Origin: Fen-1254 sp963769605
GTDB taxonomy: Bacteria > Bacteroidota > Ignavibacteria > UBA10030
Reading direction: 5' to 3'
Assembly (NCBI GenBank): GCA_963769605.1
Contig: CAVYML010000009.1
Coordinates: 744,001 to 808,000 of the forward strand
Length of the DNA: 64,000 bases
The translations under genes and the position numbers were made by a program. Positions 25,726 to 33,328 of the stretch are shown here, piece by piece. Below the pieces are notes generated by a model. That model was not told where the DNA came from. It made no database searches and was given only the letters and a program-made list of their open reading frames with translations. Every line of letters begins with the position of its first letter. Position 1 is the stretch's first letter.

Positions 25726-25754
25726 AATCTACCATATCTGCCGGAAAATGTCAA
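25726..25754 (-). promoter_or_regulatory. promoter of cysE-cysK
   Basis: Minus strand: TTGACA (25749-25754), 17-bp spacer, TAGATT (25726-25731). Predicted start near 25719, giving a leader of about 190 nt to the cysE ATG, large enough for the small ORF at 25634-25669. Confidence 0.7.
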
Positions 25755-25765
25755 GTCAGCTGGAC

Positions 25766-25802
25766 AGATGGAGCCCATCTAAAAGATGGACTCCATCTTT
25801 TT
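25766..25802 (+). terminator. orphan hairpin with T-tail on the plus strand
   Basis: AGATGGAG (25766-25773) pairs fully with CTCCATCT (25791-25798), with CCATC/GATGG inside and a TAAAA loop, then TTTTT. It has the form of a strong plus-strand terminator, yet both neighbouring genes are on the minus strand. It lies just upstream of the cysE promoter. Confidence 0.55.
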
Positions 25803-25884
25803 ATAGGGGAAGAGAGAATGATGGAGGTTAAATAATAAATAGACGGCGGAGCGACTAAGTAATTAAATAACTTTAAACATTGAA

Positions 25885-26442
25885 CTATTTAACAAGTTCC
25901 ACATAAATAATCGGGAAAATCAGAGGAAAGACAAATGGCGTCCAGTGTCCAGCGCCCTTATGATCGGTCATGATATTAATCCCGAATCCGGTTCCGAGTC
26001 CGACAAGTTCACTTGCAAGAATTTCCCAATAAGATATTTCAGGATTTTCATTTTTCGCAATTCTATAGATACCATAAGGATATCCAATTAAATAACCAGC
26101 GCTTGCACCATATACGAATGCACCCAAACCACTCCATGAATCGCCTTGTCCATAGATCTTGCCCGCAATAAAACCAAGCGAAAAAGAAACACCGGATCCT
26201 ATGATGAAGCCGAGGCCAACCTCTTCCATACTTGCCATTGCAGGTGAAGAACTTCTTTTCACAAACTGCTCCTTGAAAACCACAGACCTTGTGCTGTCAT
26301 TCACAGAGTCTGCAGAGGCAAGGAATCCATAGCTCATACGATGTTCGCTGGAAAAGGAAAAACGATAATAATTTTCTTGAGAATAAATTTTTGCATGCAC
26401 ACCCAAGAAAATTAGGATGAGTAAAGGTAACAGATTTTTCAC
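25885..26442 (-). CDS. secreted/outer-envelope protein of unknown function
   Basis: A 185-residue protein with a signal peptide (about 1-21, LLPLLILIFLGVHAKIYSQ). The middle is Gly-rich with weakly hydrophobic stretches (GLGFIIGSGVSFSLGFIAGKIYGQG, then YGASAGYLIGYPYGIYRI; read as two parts), like small glycine-zipper or beta-rich envelope proteins, and it ends PLIFPIIYVELVK. I do not recognise a family. A consensus promoter lies 93 bp upstream (26535-26563). No near neighbour shares its direction apart from cysE, which has its own promoter. Confidence 0.65.
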   Translation of the reverse strand: MKNLLPLLILIFLGVHAKIYSQENYYRFSFSSEHRMSYGFLASADSVNDSTRSVVFKEQFVKRSSSPAMASMEEVGLGFIIGSGVSFSLGFIAGKIYGQGDSWSGLGAFVYGASAGYLIGYPYGIYRIAKNENPEISYWEILASELVGLGTGFGINIMTDHKGAGHWTPFVFPLIFPIIYVELVK

Positions 26443-26534
26443 TTTGCGATTTCCTATCGCTTGGACGAGGAAAATAAATTGTGTTGTTTATGAATCAGCG
26501 CGATGAAAAACTGAGAGAGTTATCGCGTATTGGA

Positions 26535-26563
26535 AAGATACTTCAAAAGATAAGAATTGTCAA
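26535..26563 (-). promoter_or_regulatory. sigma-70-type promoter of the 25885-26442 gene
   Basis: Minus strand: TTGACA (26558-26563), 17-bp spacer, TATCTT (26535-26540). Twin of the promoter at 4900-4928. Confidence 0.65.
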
Positions 26564-26576
26564 CGGAATGAAGTTG

Positions 26577-26739
26577 TAAACGGTGAATGGTGAATGGTAA
26601 ACTGCAAACTGTAAACAGTGAACAGTGAACAGATAACTGAAGAACTAAACAACTATTAAACGTTGAACGGAAGAACCATGAAAAGCTATCTGCCGACGCC
26701 CGCCAAAATGCGCAGCGGGTTGGCAGTCATTCAGGCGGA
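26577..26739 (+). repeat. intergenic repeat, copy C, with GTGAAC-type tract
   Basis: A short-period tract (GGTGAATGGTGAATGGTAAAC, then AAACTGTAAACAGTGAAC, AGTGAACAGATAACTG) leads into AACTAAACAACTATTAAACG, nearly identical to copy B inverted, and ends in a shortened form of the palindromic core (26688-26739, CGCCAAAATGCGCAG...CAGGCGGA). It fills most of the 26443-26804 gap before carA. Confidence 0.75.
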
Positions 26740-26804
26740 CGCCTCTACACATTTTATTACCATCCATTGCATCGCCGCGCATTTCTTTTTATCTTGATAA
26801 TAAT

Positions 26805-27953
26805 ATGAAAGCAAAGCTTTTACTCGAAAACGGTACGGTCTTCACTGGAACATCGTTCGGTGCGCATGGCGAAACGACTGGTGAGGTGGTTTTTAATACC
26901 AGCATGACCGGATATCAGGAAATTCTTACCGATCCTTCGTATGCGGGACAGATTGTCACAATGACCTATCCGCTCATCGGCAATTACGGCGTTAATCCGG
27001 ACGACATGGAATCCGTAAAACCGCAGGTTGCCGGTTTTGTTGTCAAGGAATACAGCGCCTTTCCGAGCAATTTTCGTTCAGTTGAAAGTCTTGGCAGCTG
27101 GCTGGAAAAAAATGGCATAATCGGAATTGAAGGTATCGATACACGGATGCTCACGAAAATATTGCGTTCTTCCGGTGCGATGCGCGGTATCATTTCTACG
27201 GAAGCGCTGAACGACGAGACGCTGCTCGCAAAAGTGCGAAAGTCCCCCGAAATGACCGGATGGGACCTGGCAAAGCAGGTCACAACAAAAGAAATTTACA
27301 AATGGAACAGCATCGATAAAACTCCGTTTGCATTGAAGACACAGAAAACTCCGAGCGAAAAACGATGGAATGTCGCCGTTTATGATTACGGCGTTAAGCA
27401 CAATATATTACGCAGGCTGGCAGCATACGGATGCGATCTGACGGTCCTGCCGGCGAGCTACCCGGCGGAAAAACTTTTGGAGATGCAGCCGGATGGAATT
27501 TTTCTTTCCAACGGTCCCGGCGATCCGGCAGCGGTCACATACGGAATTGAAAACATTAAAAAACTTCTTGGGAAAAAACCGATTTTCGGAATTTGCCTCG
27601 GACATCAATTGCTTGCGCTTGCGCTTGGCGGGAGAACATATAAATTAAAATTCGGCCATCGCGGAGCGAACCATCCGGTCAAAAATCTTTTGACTGAAAC
27701 TATCGAAATTACATCGCAAAATCACGGCTTTGCCGTGGATCCAGATTCGCTCGACAAAGGTACCGTTGAAGTGACGCATATAAACTTGAACGATCGCACG
27801 AACGAAGGCATCCGTCACAAATCGCTTCCGGTTTTCAGTGTACAATATCATCCCGAAGCTTCCCCGGGCCCTCACGACAGCGACTATTTATTTGCCCGGT
27901 TCATCGAAATGATGGAAAAAGCGACACACGAAGGGCGATCATTTCCTGCCTGA
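26805..27953 (+). CDS. carA: carbamoyl-phosphate synthase small (glutaminase) subunit
   Basis: A 382-residue amidotransferase subunit that releases ammonia from glutamine for the large subunit CarB, feeding pyrimidine and arginine synthesis. N-terminal CarA domain: TGEVVFNTSMTGYQEILTDP. C-terminal class I glutaminase: FLSNGPGDP (oxyanion), IFGICLGHQLLALALGG with nucleophile Cys, and VQYHPEASPGPHDS with catalytic His-Glu. Length is normal. carB is not in the window. No good ribosome site is seen; the start is fixed by family alignment (KAKLLLENGTVFTG). Confidence 0.97.
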   Translation: MKAKLLLENGTVFTGTSFGAHGETTGEVVFNTSMTGYQEILTDPSYAGQIVTMTYPLIGNYGVNPDDMESVKPQVAGFVVKEYSAFPSNFRSVESLGSWLEKNGIIGIEGIDTRMLTKILRSSGAMRGIISTEALNDETLLAKVRKSPEMTGWDLAKQVTTKEIYKWNSIDKTPFALKTQKTPSEKRWNVAVYDYGVKHNILRRLAAYGCDLTVLPASYPAEKLLEMQPDGIFLSNGPGDPAAVTYGIENIKKLLGKKPIFGICLGHQLLALALGGRTYKLKFGHRGANHPVKNLLTETIEITSQNHGFAVDPDSLDKGTVEVTHINLNDRTNEGIRHKSLPVFSVQYHPEASPGPHDSDYLFARFIEMMEKATHEGRSFPA

Positions 27954-28120
27954 GGTGAAGAACAACTTCCGCTTTCATCTTCGATCTTAGCGGACATGCC
28001 GGCGGGCCGGCAGGATGTGCAAGTAATCGATTTTATGTATATTTATCGCAGCGAAGATATGCGGCAAAATATGTGAATCTTCAATTGTTTAGAAAACATG
28101 TCATCAGGAGTAGAGAAGCC

Positions 28121-28717
28121 ATGATTGCAGAAACCACACAAAACGGTTCGGAATCCGAAAAACCGTTGAAACCGCAGGAGATTCAGAAACTCATTGATTT
28201 AAAAGCTCTGGAACAGCGACGCATTTCACTCTGGGGTCCCGTCGACGATGATTCCTCGAAAGAAATTGTAGGGAAATTATTGTATTTGGAATCGCTCAAA
28301 CCGGGAGAAAAGATCACGTTCTTTATTAACAGTCCCGGCGGCATGGTTACATCCGGATTCGCTATTTTGGACACGATGAACTTGATTTCCTCGCCGGTCG
28401 CCACTGTCTGCATGGGCATCGCCGCATCGATGGGATCGCTTCTTTTATCTGCCGGTCAGAACGGGGAACGATATATTTTTCCGCTCGGCGAAGTAATGGT
28501 TCATCAGCCCAGTACCGGATTGCTGCAAGGCTATTCCGCAGACCTGGAAATTCATGCACGGCAAATTTTGAAAACAAAAAAAATTACAGCGGAAATTCTA
28601 TCGAAGAATTGCAGTCAGCCTATAGATCGTGTCCTGAAAGATATCGAGAGAGATTTCTGGATGGATGCAAAAGAATCGATTGAATACGGAATTGTCGATA
28701 AGATTTATAAACTGTGA
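28121..28717 (+). CDS. clpP: ATP-dependent Clp protease proteolytic subunit (ClpP family)
   Basis: A 198-residue serine protease subunit. The ATG at 28121 is preferred, with AGGAG 10 nt upstream; an earlier in-frame start at 28073 exists. Catalytic Ser in GIAASMGSLLLSAG, His in VMVHQPSTG and Asp in VLKDIERDFWM fit the ClpP triad; INSPGGMVTSGFAILDTM is the substrate-binding region. The sequence drifts from housekeeping ClpP (GPVDDDSSKEIVGKL for the handle region start) and no clpX or tig is beside it, so it may be a second, specialised ClpP. Confidence 0.88.
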   Translation: MIAETTQNGSESEKPLKPQEIQKLIDLKALEQRRISLWGPVDDDSSKEIVGKLLYLESLKPGEKITFFINSPGGMVTSGFAILDTMNLISSPVATVCMGIAASMGSLLLSAGQNGERYIFPLGEVMVHQPSTGLLQGYSADLEIHARQILKTKKITAEILSKNCSQPIDRVLKDIERDFWMDAKESIEYGIVDKIYKL

Positions 28718-28729
28718 ATAGAAAGTAAT

Positions 28730-28831
28730 AAATGGTGAATGGTGAAATAATTAAACAACTTTCAACTGCAGCACTGCGAATTACGAATTTTCTTCTGCTC
28801 TTCGCTATTCAGCATTCACTCTTCACCATTT
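28730..28831. repeat. intergenic element with AAATGGTGAA inverted ends, copy D
   Basis: AAATGGTGAA (28730-28739) and TTCACCATTT (28822-28831) are exact inverted ends of a 102-bp stretch between convergent genes. The inside contains CAGCACTGCGAA, also inside the element at 60347-60468. Confidence 0.6.
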
Positions 28832-28843
28832 GCCGTTCTTCTG

Positions 28844-31800
28844 CTATTTCCTTCCGATGAGAATCTGCTTATCGTCTTCTTTTGTAAGCCTGTTCATGAA
28901 TTCCCGGAATGCCTGATATTCCTCTACAGGAATAAATGTCTTCTTAAAAATGAGCCTTCTCTCCGCTTGAAGAACTGTTCCATCAAATGAAAGCGTTTCC
29001 TCATATTCTGCTGCACTGCACGAAAATTTTGCTTCCGGAACCAGTTCCATCGGTTTCATTCCAGCTGGAAACTCTATGCTTGCACGTTCTACGAGCGTAT
29101 CCGAACCGAACCACACTCTGAGCGGGTATCTTCTTTTTTCTAATGCCGAAAGTGCCGACTGCCGGTATTCTCCTGCCCACGGCAGTTTCATCGCTTTGAG
29201 CGAACCGATCCCGGTTAGGTAATTCGGTACATCAAACGAATATTTCAGATCGAACGTCGGCTCAAGATTATCCAGATTTGCGAACGAGAGTGTTTTCAAT
29301 TTCGCGTTGGCAAATTCTTCCGCTAAATAATTCGACAATTGTTTCTGCTGATCGGCTTCTCCTTTTTCGGCATACGGTGCACGCGATCCAGCCGTTAAAG
29401 CTCCCGTATAGTGAGAATCCTGATCGATGGAAATCGAATTATCTTCGCCGAGAACGGCATGATAGGTTCGCATGATATTGTTCGGGAGCCATTGTTTTGA
29501 ATCCTGGAGGAAGGGTTCCATTTCGCCCGGTTTTATCAGCAGACAAAAAGCTCCATCATCTTCGCCCGGAGCGCTGCCGTACGGGTGGAACTGCGCCGTC
29601 AGGTCTGAATACTGAATCCCGTTTTCCGTCTGAATGCCGATGATACAATGGTCGAAACCGATCGAGGGCAATTCATTCGGATTCGATCCAATACTCCTAA
29701 TTCGCGTCAAAACATGATAGGCCGGGATACCGACTTCCCTCAACATGGCAATACCGAGCGTGGCCACATCTTTGCAATCGCCGATCCGGTTCACAAGAAC
29801 GTCGCGTGCTTTTTGCGGAATGATTCCGGACTGCCGGAATGGAACACTGCTATAATGGATACTTGTAACAATGAACTCGTATATCTTTCGAATCTTTTCC
29901 TGTGTCGTCCATTCTTTCTTTTCTTTGAATAAATCTGCGACCTGTTCTTGAATTTCAAACGAACTCTTTGTTCGTGTGGAGGCGAGATCCGCATACCAAT
30001 CGACGACCGATTGCCACGACGGTATGGTCGAGATTGAAAGCAGCTTGCCTATCTGACTGAGCGGCGGCATTGCAGGTTCGGCAGCTAAAGCCGGCTCCTT
30101 GCTTGCACTCCATTCATACAGATCTCCCTCTTCAGTTTTTTGCACAACAGGATGGTCATCCATATTGAATGTCCGGTGGGAAAAAAATAAACCCGGAGGA
30201 ACAAGAACGGAATACCGGATAAGCCTGACCGGCAAATGCCCGTTGAAGAGAATATTATCATTGAACATTGTAGTTATCATGTTGATCCCGCTCTGCCGGA
30301 GTCGCCATTTCATATACACAAAATCATCCGGCTCCAGAGTCTTAAACACGACATGTCCGTCGTCCACGTCGGCCTTTATTTCATAACCGTTCTTTTTAAT
30401 AACCACCGCCTTCTCGACAATCAGGTCTTCGCTGCCGCTGTATTCGATGCCATATTCCTTCATCATATCGATGCCACGGCTGTTGAAGACGCGCACGAGC
30501 ATCTCCCGTTCGTATTCGGTCGCTCCCTGCGCATATAGAACACGCCTGTTTTCGTCTAATAAAACGACCGCCGGATCGTTCGGATAACTCAATGAGGACG
30601 GCGCCGTCCTCATGATTTCTTTGATGTCCTCTTGAGGAAAATTCTTGAAGACATTCCCCTTGCCTTCGCATTCCCGCATTAAATCGCGGGCGTGAAAATT
30701 TCCCGGATCGCAAAGCAATGCGCGCCGGCATGAAGAATCGGCGGATTCTTTTAAATTCTGCGCGAATTGAATTTCCGCCTGCTTTGCCCATAACGAAGAA
30801 CTCGTCGGACACAATGCCAGTGCATCCTCAACCGAACGAGTTGCTTTTTTAAAATCGCGCATATCGAGATAAACCGAAGCCATCTCGAGACGGTAATTCG
30901 CATCGGACGGTTCTAATTGAAGAAGCTTGAGAAAAGCTTCTTCCCATTTAGCTTTCTTCGATGCCTGCAGAGAAAGCTGTGCAAGATCTTTCAATGCTTC
31001 CTTCGAATACACACGCTTTAAAAATTTTTCGATGACGGCGATGGCGCTGTCAGCTTCACGCGTTCTCTGGAGCGTAAGCAAGGCATTGAGCCGCACGAAT
31101 GTCCAGTTATTCGGATAACGCGCACTTGCCGTGCTTACGACATCAGAAAGCTTTTCAACCTGTTGTTTTTTTGAATACAACTCTAATTTTTCGTTCAGCG
31201 CCAGTTCGGAATTCGGCATGAACGAATCCAGATCGTTGATTCCTTTTTCAGCTTCGTCGTAGTCTTCGTTCTGCATGGCGCGTGCGATGCGATACTCAAG
31301 AGCATTCGGAATCTTTGCATCCAGCGTCAGCAGCTTTTCATACATTTTCGTTATTTCATCCGATTTTTGCCCGCGGCTGTACGCCTCGATCTGGCGGAGC
31401 AGAATGATGCCACACGTCGGCAGTTTTTGAAGCGCCTTGCGCAAGAGCAGTTCGGCAGGAATCGCCTTATCATTGTGAAGATAACTATCCGCAAGAAGCA
31501 GATAATTTTCCATATCGCTGGGACGTTCTTCGATCATCCGCCGGAAATATTTTTCCGCAAACAGTTCCTGCTGTTCATTCACGGCAGCGGGATGGTGCGG
31601 ATACGAATGTTCGTCGACCGATGCCCGGAGGCCGGGGAGCGGTTTTCCGAGCGTATCGAGAATACGAACCATAAAATTGCAGCGTGAGATTTCCGAATAG
31701 CCGACTTTAAGAAGAACCCTGTTCCATCCCTGCTGAAGCTCTGTGTTCGTACAGTATGTATCAAGATCGTTATTATATTCTTCCGCATTCTGCAGGACAA

Positions 31801-32590
31801 GATTATCGTTCAGGAACGCTTTCAGCGATCCGGATGTGCCGATGCAAAACCGTACAGTCTGCCGGGCCGGACTGTAGACAAAGCAATTGGCATAAAAAAC
31901 CGAAAATTGATTTGCAAAATAATGCGTCAGGTCGACCCAATGATCGCGCCTCGACCATTTTTGGGGAAACCATGAAACAGGGATGCCGTTTTTACCGCTG
32001 TAAACTGCATGCGTATCGAACGTATCCTCAGTTGCAAACACTCTCTCGTAACCGGACGCGGAAATATTTTCGAAGGGACCGGTCAATTTCCATTGATCGA
32101 TGGCGTTTTGTGCGTCGTAATATTTTTTTGAAAGGGGAATATCGTTCAACGATTCGGCATAATCTCCCAGCGCTGCATTCGACATTGCTCTGAGAGATGA
32201 ATTTGTCGAGGGTGCGCCTGCGAGCCGTTTATAAAGATCGATAACGTCTTTGCGATCTGAAAAGTTCTGACTTCGGTACAAGAGAATTTCCCATGCCGCA
32301 AATACATACGGATCCGGATTTTTCGCGAGCGGCAGCGCGAGCAGCAACTGATGTGTGGCAGCTTCATATTTTTGCTGCATCGAATACAAATAAAAGAGGC
32401 CGACAGGCGGCCGGAGAGAATGCCCGTCTGCTTTTTCCGCTGCAAGAAAATATCGTTCTACAGCAGCCTGATCGTCGCGATTCCACGCCTGCCAGGCGGA
32501 ATCGACTAGCGCATCAACCGATTGCGCAAATCCGGAACCGGAAAAAAGAGTGAAAAAAAGAAAAGAGCTAAAAAGACGTCGTGTGTTCAT
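28844..32590 (-). CDS. large TPR-DUF3857-transglutaminase-like exported protein
   Basis: A 1248-residue protein with a signal peptide (about 1-22, ending SGFAQ). Residues of about 25-680 are TPR and TPR-like repeats. Near 690-860 is a DUF3857-type beta domain (VLLDENRRVLYAQGATEYE, then YEIKADVDDGHVVFKTLEP, DDFVYMKW). Near 900-1060 is a transglutaminase-like fold: NRIGDCKDVATLGIAMLREVG with Cys, SIGFDHCIIGI with His, and QYSDLTAQFHPYG with Asp, so the Cys-His-Asp triad is complete. A C-terminal beta domain follows. Such proteins are common in Bacteroidota envelopes; substrate is not known. It may act as a protease, amidase or binding module rather than a cross-linker. Confidence 0.85.
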   Translation of the reverse strand: MNTRRLFSSFLFFTLFSGSGFAQSVDALVDSAWQAWNRDDQAAVERYFLAAEKADGHSLRPPVGLFYLYSMQQKYEAATHQLLLALPLAKNPDPYVFAAWEILLYRSQNFSDRKDVIDLYKRLAGAPSTNSSLRAMSNAALGDYAESLNDIPLSKKYYDAQNAIDQWKLTGPFENISASGYERVFATEDTFDTHAVYSGKNGIPVSWFPQKWSRRDHWVDLTHYFANQFSVFYANCFVYSPARQTVRFCIGTSGSLKAFLNDNLVLQNAEEYNNDLDTYCTNTELQQGWNRVLLKVGYSEISRCNFMVRILDTLGKPLPGLRASVDEHSYPHHPAAVNEQQELFAEKYFRRMIEERPSDMENYLLLADSYLHNDKAIPAELLLRKALQKLPTCGIILLRQIEAYSRGQKSDEITKMYEKLLTLDAKIPNALEYRIARAMQNEDYDEAEKGINDLDSFMPNSELALNEKLELYSKKQQVEKLSDVVSTASARYPNNWTFVRLNALLTLQRTREADSAIAVIEKFLKRVYSKEALKDLAQLSLQASKKAKWEEAFLKLLQLEPSDANYRLEMASVYLDMRDFKKATRSVEDALALCPTSSSLWAKQAEIQFAQNLKESADSSCRRALLCDPGNFHARDLMRECEGKGNVFKNFPQEDIKEIMRTAPSSLSYPNDPAVVLLDENRRVLYAQGATEYEREMLVRVFNSRGIDMMKEYGIEYSGSEDLIVEKAVVIKKNGYEIKADVDDGHVVFKTLEPDDFVYMKWRLRQSGINMITTMFNDNILFNGHLPVRLIRYSVLVPPGLFFSHRTFNMDDHPVVQKTEEGDLYEWSASKEPALAAEPAMPPLSQIGKLLSISTIPSWQSVVDWYADLASTRTKSSFEIQEQVADLFKEKKEWTTQEKIRKIYEFIVTSIHYSSVPFRQSGIIPQKARDVLVNRIGDCKDVATLGIAMLREVGIPAYHVLTRIRSIGSNPNELPSIGFDHCIIGIQTENGIQYSDLTAQFHPYGSAPGEDDGAFCLLIKPGEMEPFLQDSKQWLPNNIMRTYHAVLGEDNSISIDQDSHYTGALTAGSRAPYAEKGEADQQKQLSNYLAEEFANAKLKTLSFANLDNLEPTFDLKYSFDVPNYLTGIGSLKAMKLPWAGEYRQSALSALEKRRYPLRVWFGSDTLVERASIEFPAGMKPMELVPEAKFSCSAAEYEETLSFDGTVLQAERRLIFKKTFIPVEEYQAFREFMNRLTKEDDKQILIGRK

Positions 32591-32893
32591 TCCATCGTTC
32601 CTTCCGGACTAAGAGACCGTTGTTGTGTTTTCCTGCTTTAATCAAGCAAAAAAACAATTGATCGGCAAGCAGGATGAAGAATTGTTTCCGCATTTTCATT
32701 TAGACGCATGGAGGACTCAAAGAGTGTCATACGCCCCTTTTTTAATAAAAGTATTTGCCCTTCCTATGAAACCCGGTTCGGGAAACACGGGAATTAAGAA
32801 GGATTGCAAAAGTCTGAACGACGGCGATCTTTATAAATTACTTTGGTCCAGCACCGCCGGCAAAAGCCTCGTCAACTCTCTCAGAGGGATATC
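32591..32893. other. intergenic region without recognised feature
   Basis: The 303-bp gap between the start of the TPR-transglutaminase gene and the end of the hydrogenase operon. I see no repeat, no paired promoter boxes and no clear hairpin. A plus-strand open frame of 93 codons has no ribosome site and is not supported. Confidence 0.5.
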
Positions 32894-33328
32894 TTATTTT
32901 GATTGATACATTCGAGAGCCTTCTCGACGGCCGTCAGTACCTGCCTGCTGCGTCTCCGGAGAAAGCTCTTCTGTAAAATCGAACTGCATTGCAGGAATAC
33001 CGATTGCGAATGCCCTGCACGGCACTCTGCCGTAGAGATCGCTGCAGAGCGCCAGAAGAATTTCAGGAGAGACAATATGCGTGTGCATCCGAGGAACCGC
33101 CTCTGCCGCAAGGGTCCGGACCGTGAGTTCCGTGATCCCGGCATGCGCATCGAGAAAAACGACCGTATCGGCCCGGGAAAGATTCTCCGCCAATTCGGGC
33201 GTCAACTGATGGATGCATAGACATTCAACTCCCGCTGCACGCCTGGCGATGAACTCCGCCGCCCTGACTCCTGCTGCATCATCGCCGCGGAGCGTATTGC
33301 CGTAGCCTATCACCAGCGTGGAATTCAT
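32894..33328 (-). CDS. hoxW: hydrogenase maturation protease (HoxW/HyaD family)
   Basis: A 144-residue endopeptidase that removes the C-terminal tail of the large hydrogenase subunit after Ni insertion. Start at 33328 (MNSTLVIGYGNTLRGDD), overlapping the hoxH stop as ATGA; the longer open frame upstream is inside hoxH. Family marks: GYGNTLRGDDAAGVR with the Ni-sensing acid, VVFLDAHAG, and HTHIVSPEILLAL with His. The C-terminal tail (TDGRREGSRMYQSK) is not conserved. It is the last gene of the hox operon, and its substrate is surely the hoxH product. Confidence 0.9.
   Translation of the reverse strand: MNSTLVIGYGNTLRGDDAAGVRAAEFIARRAAGVECLCIHQLTPELAENLSRADTVVFLDAHAGITELTVRTLAAEAVPRMHTHIVSPEILLALCSDLYGRVPCRAFAIGIPAMQFDFTEELSPETQQAGTDGRREGSRMYQSK

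Noticed and set aside
25611..25835. 74-codon plus-strand frame
   Set aside because: It spans the cysE promoter, the possible leader ORF and a hairpin, has no ribosome site and random-looking composition.
26577..26660. CRISPR array in the GTGAAC repeats
   Set aside because: Units are short and unequal with no spacers of constant length, and no cas gene is present.
32625..32906. 93-codon plus-strand frame
   Set aside because: No ribosome site, overlaps the end of the hydrogenase protease gene, no recognisable pattern.
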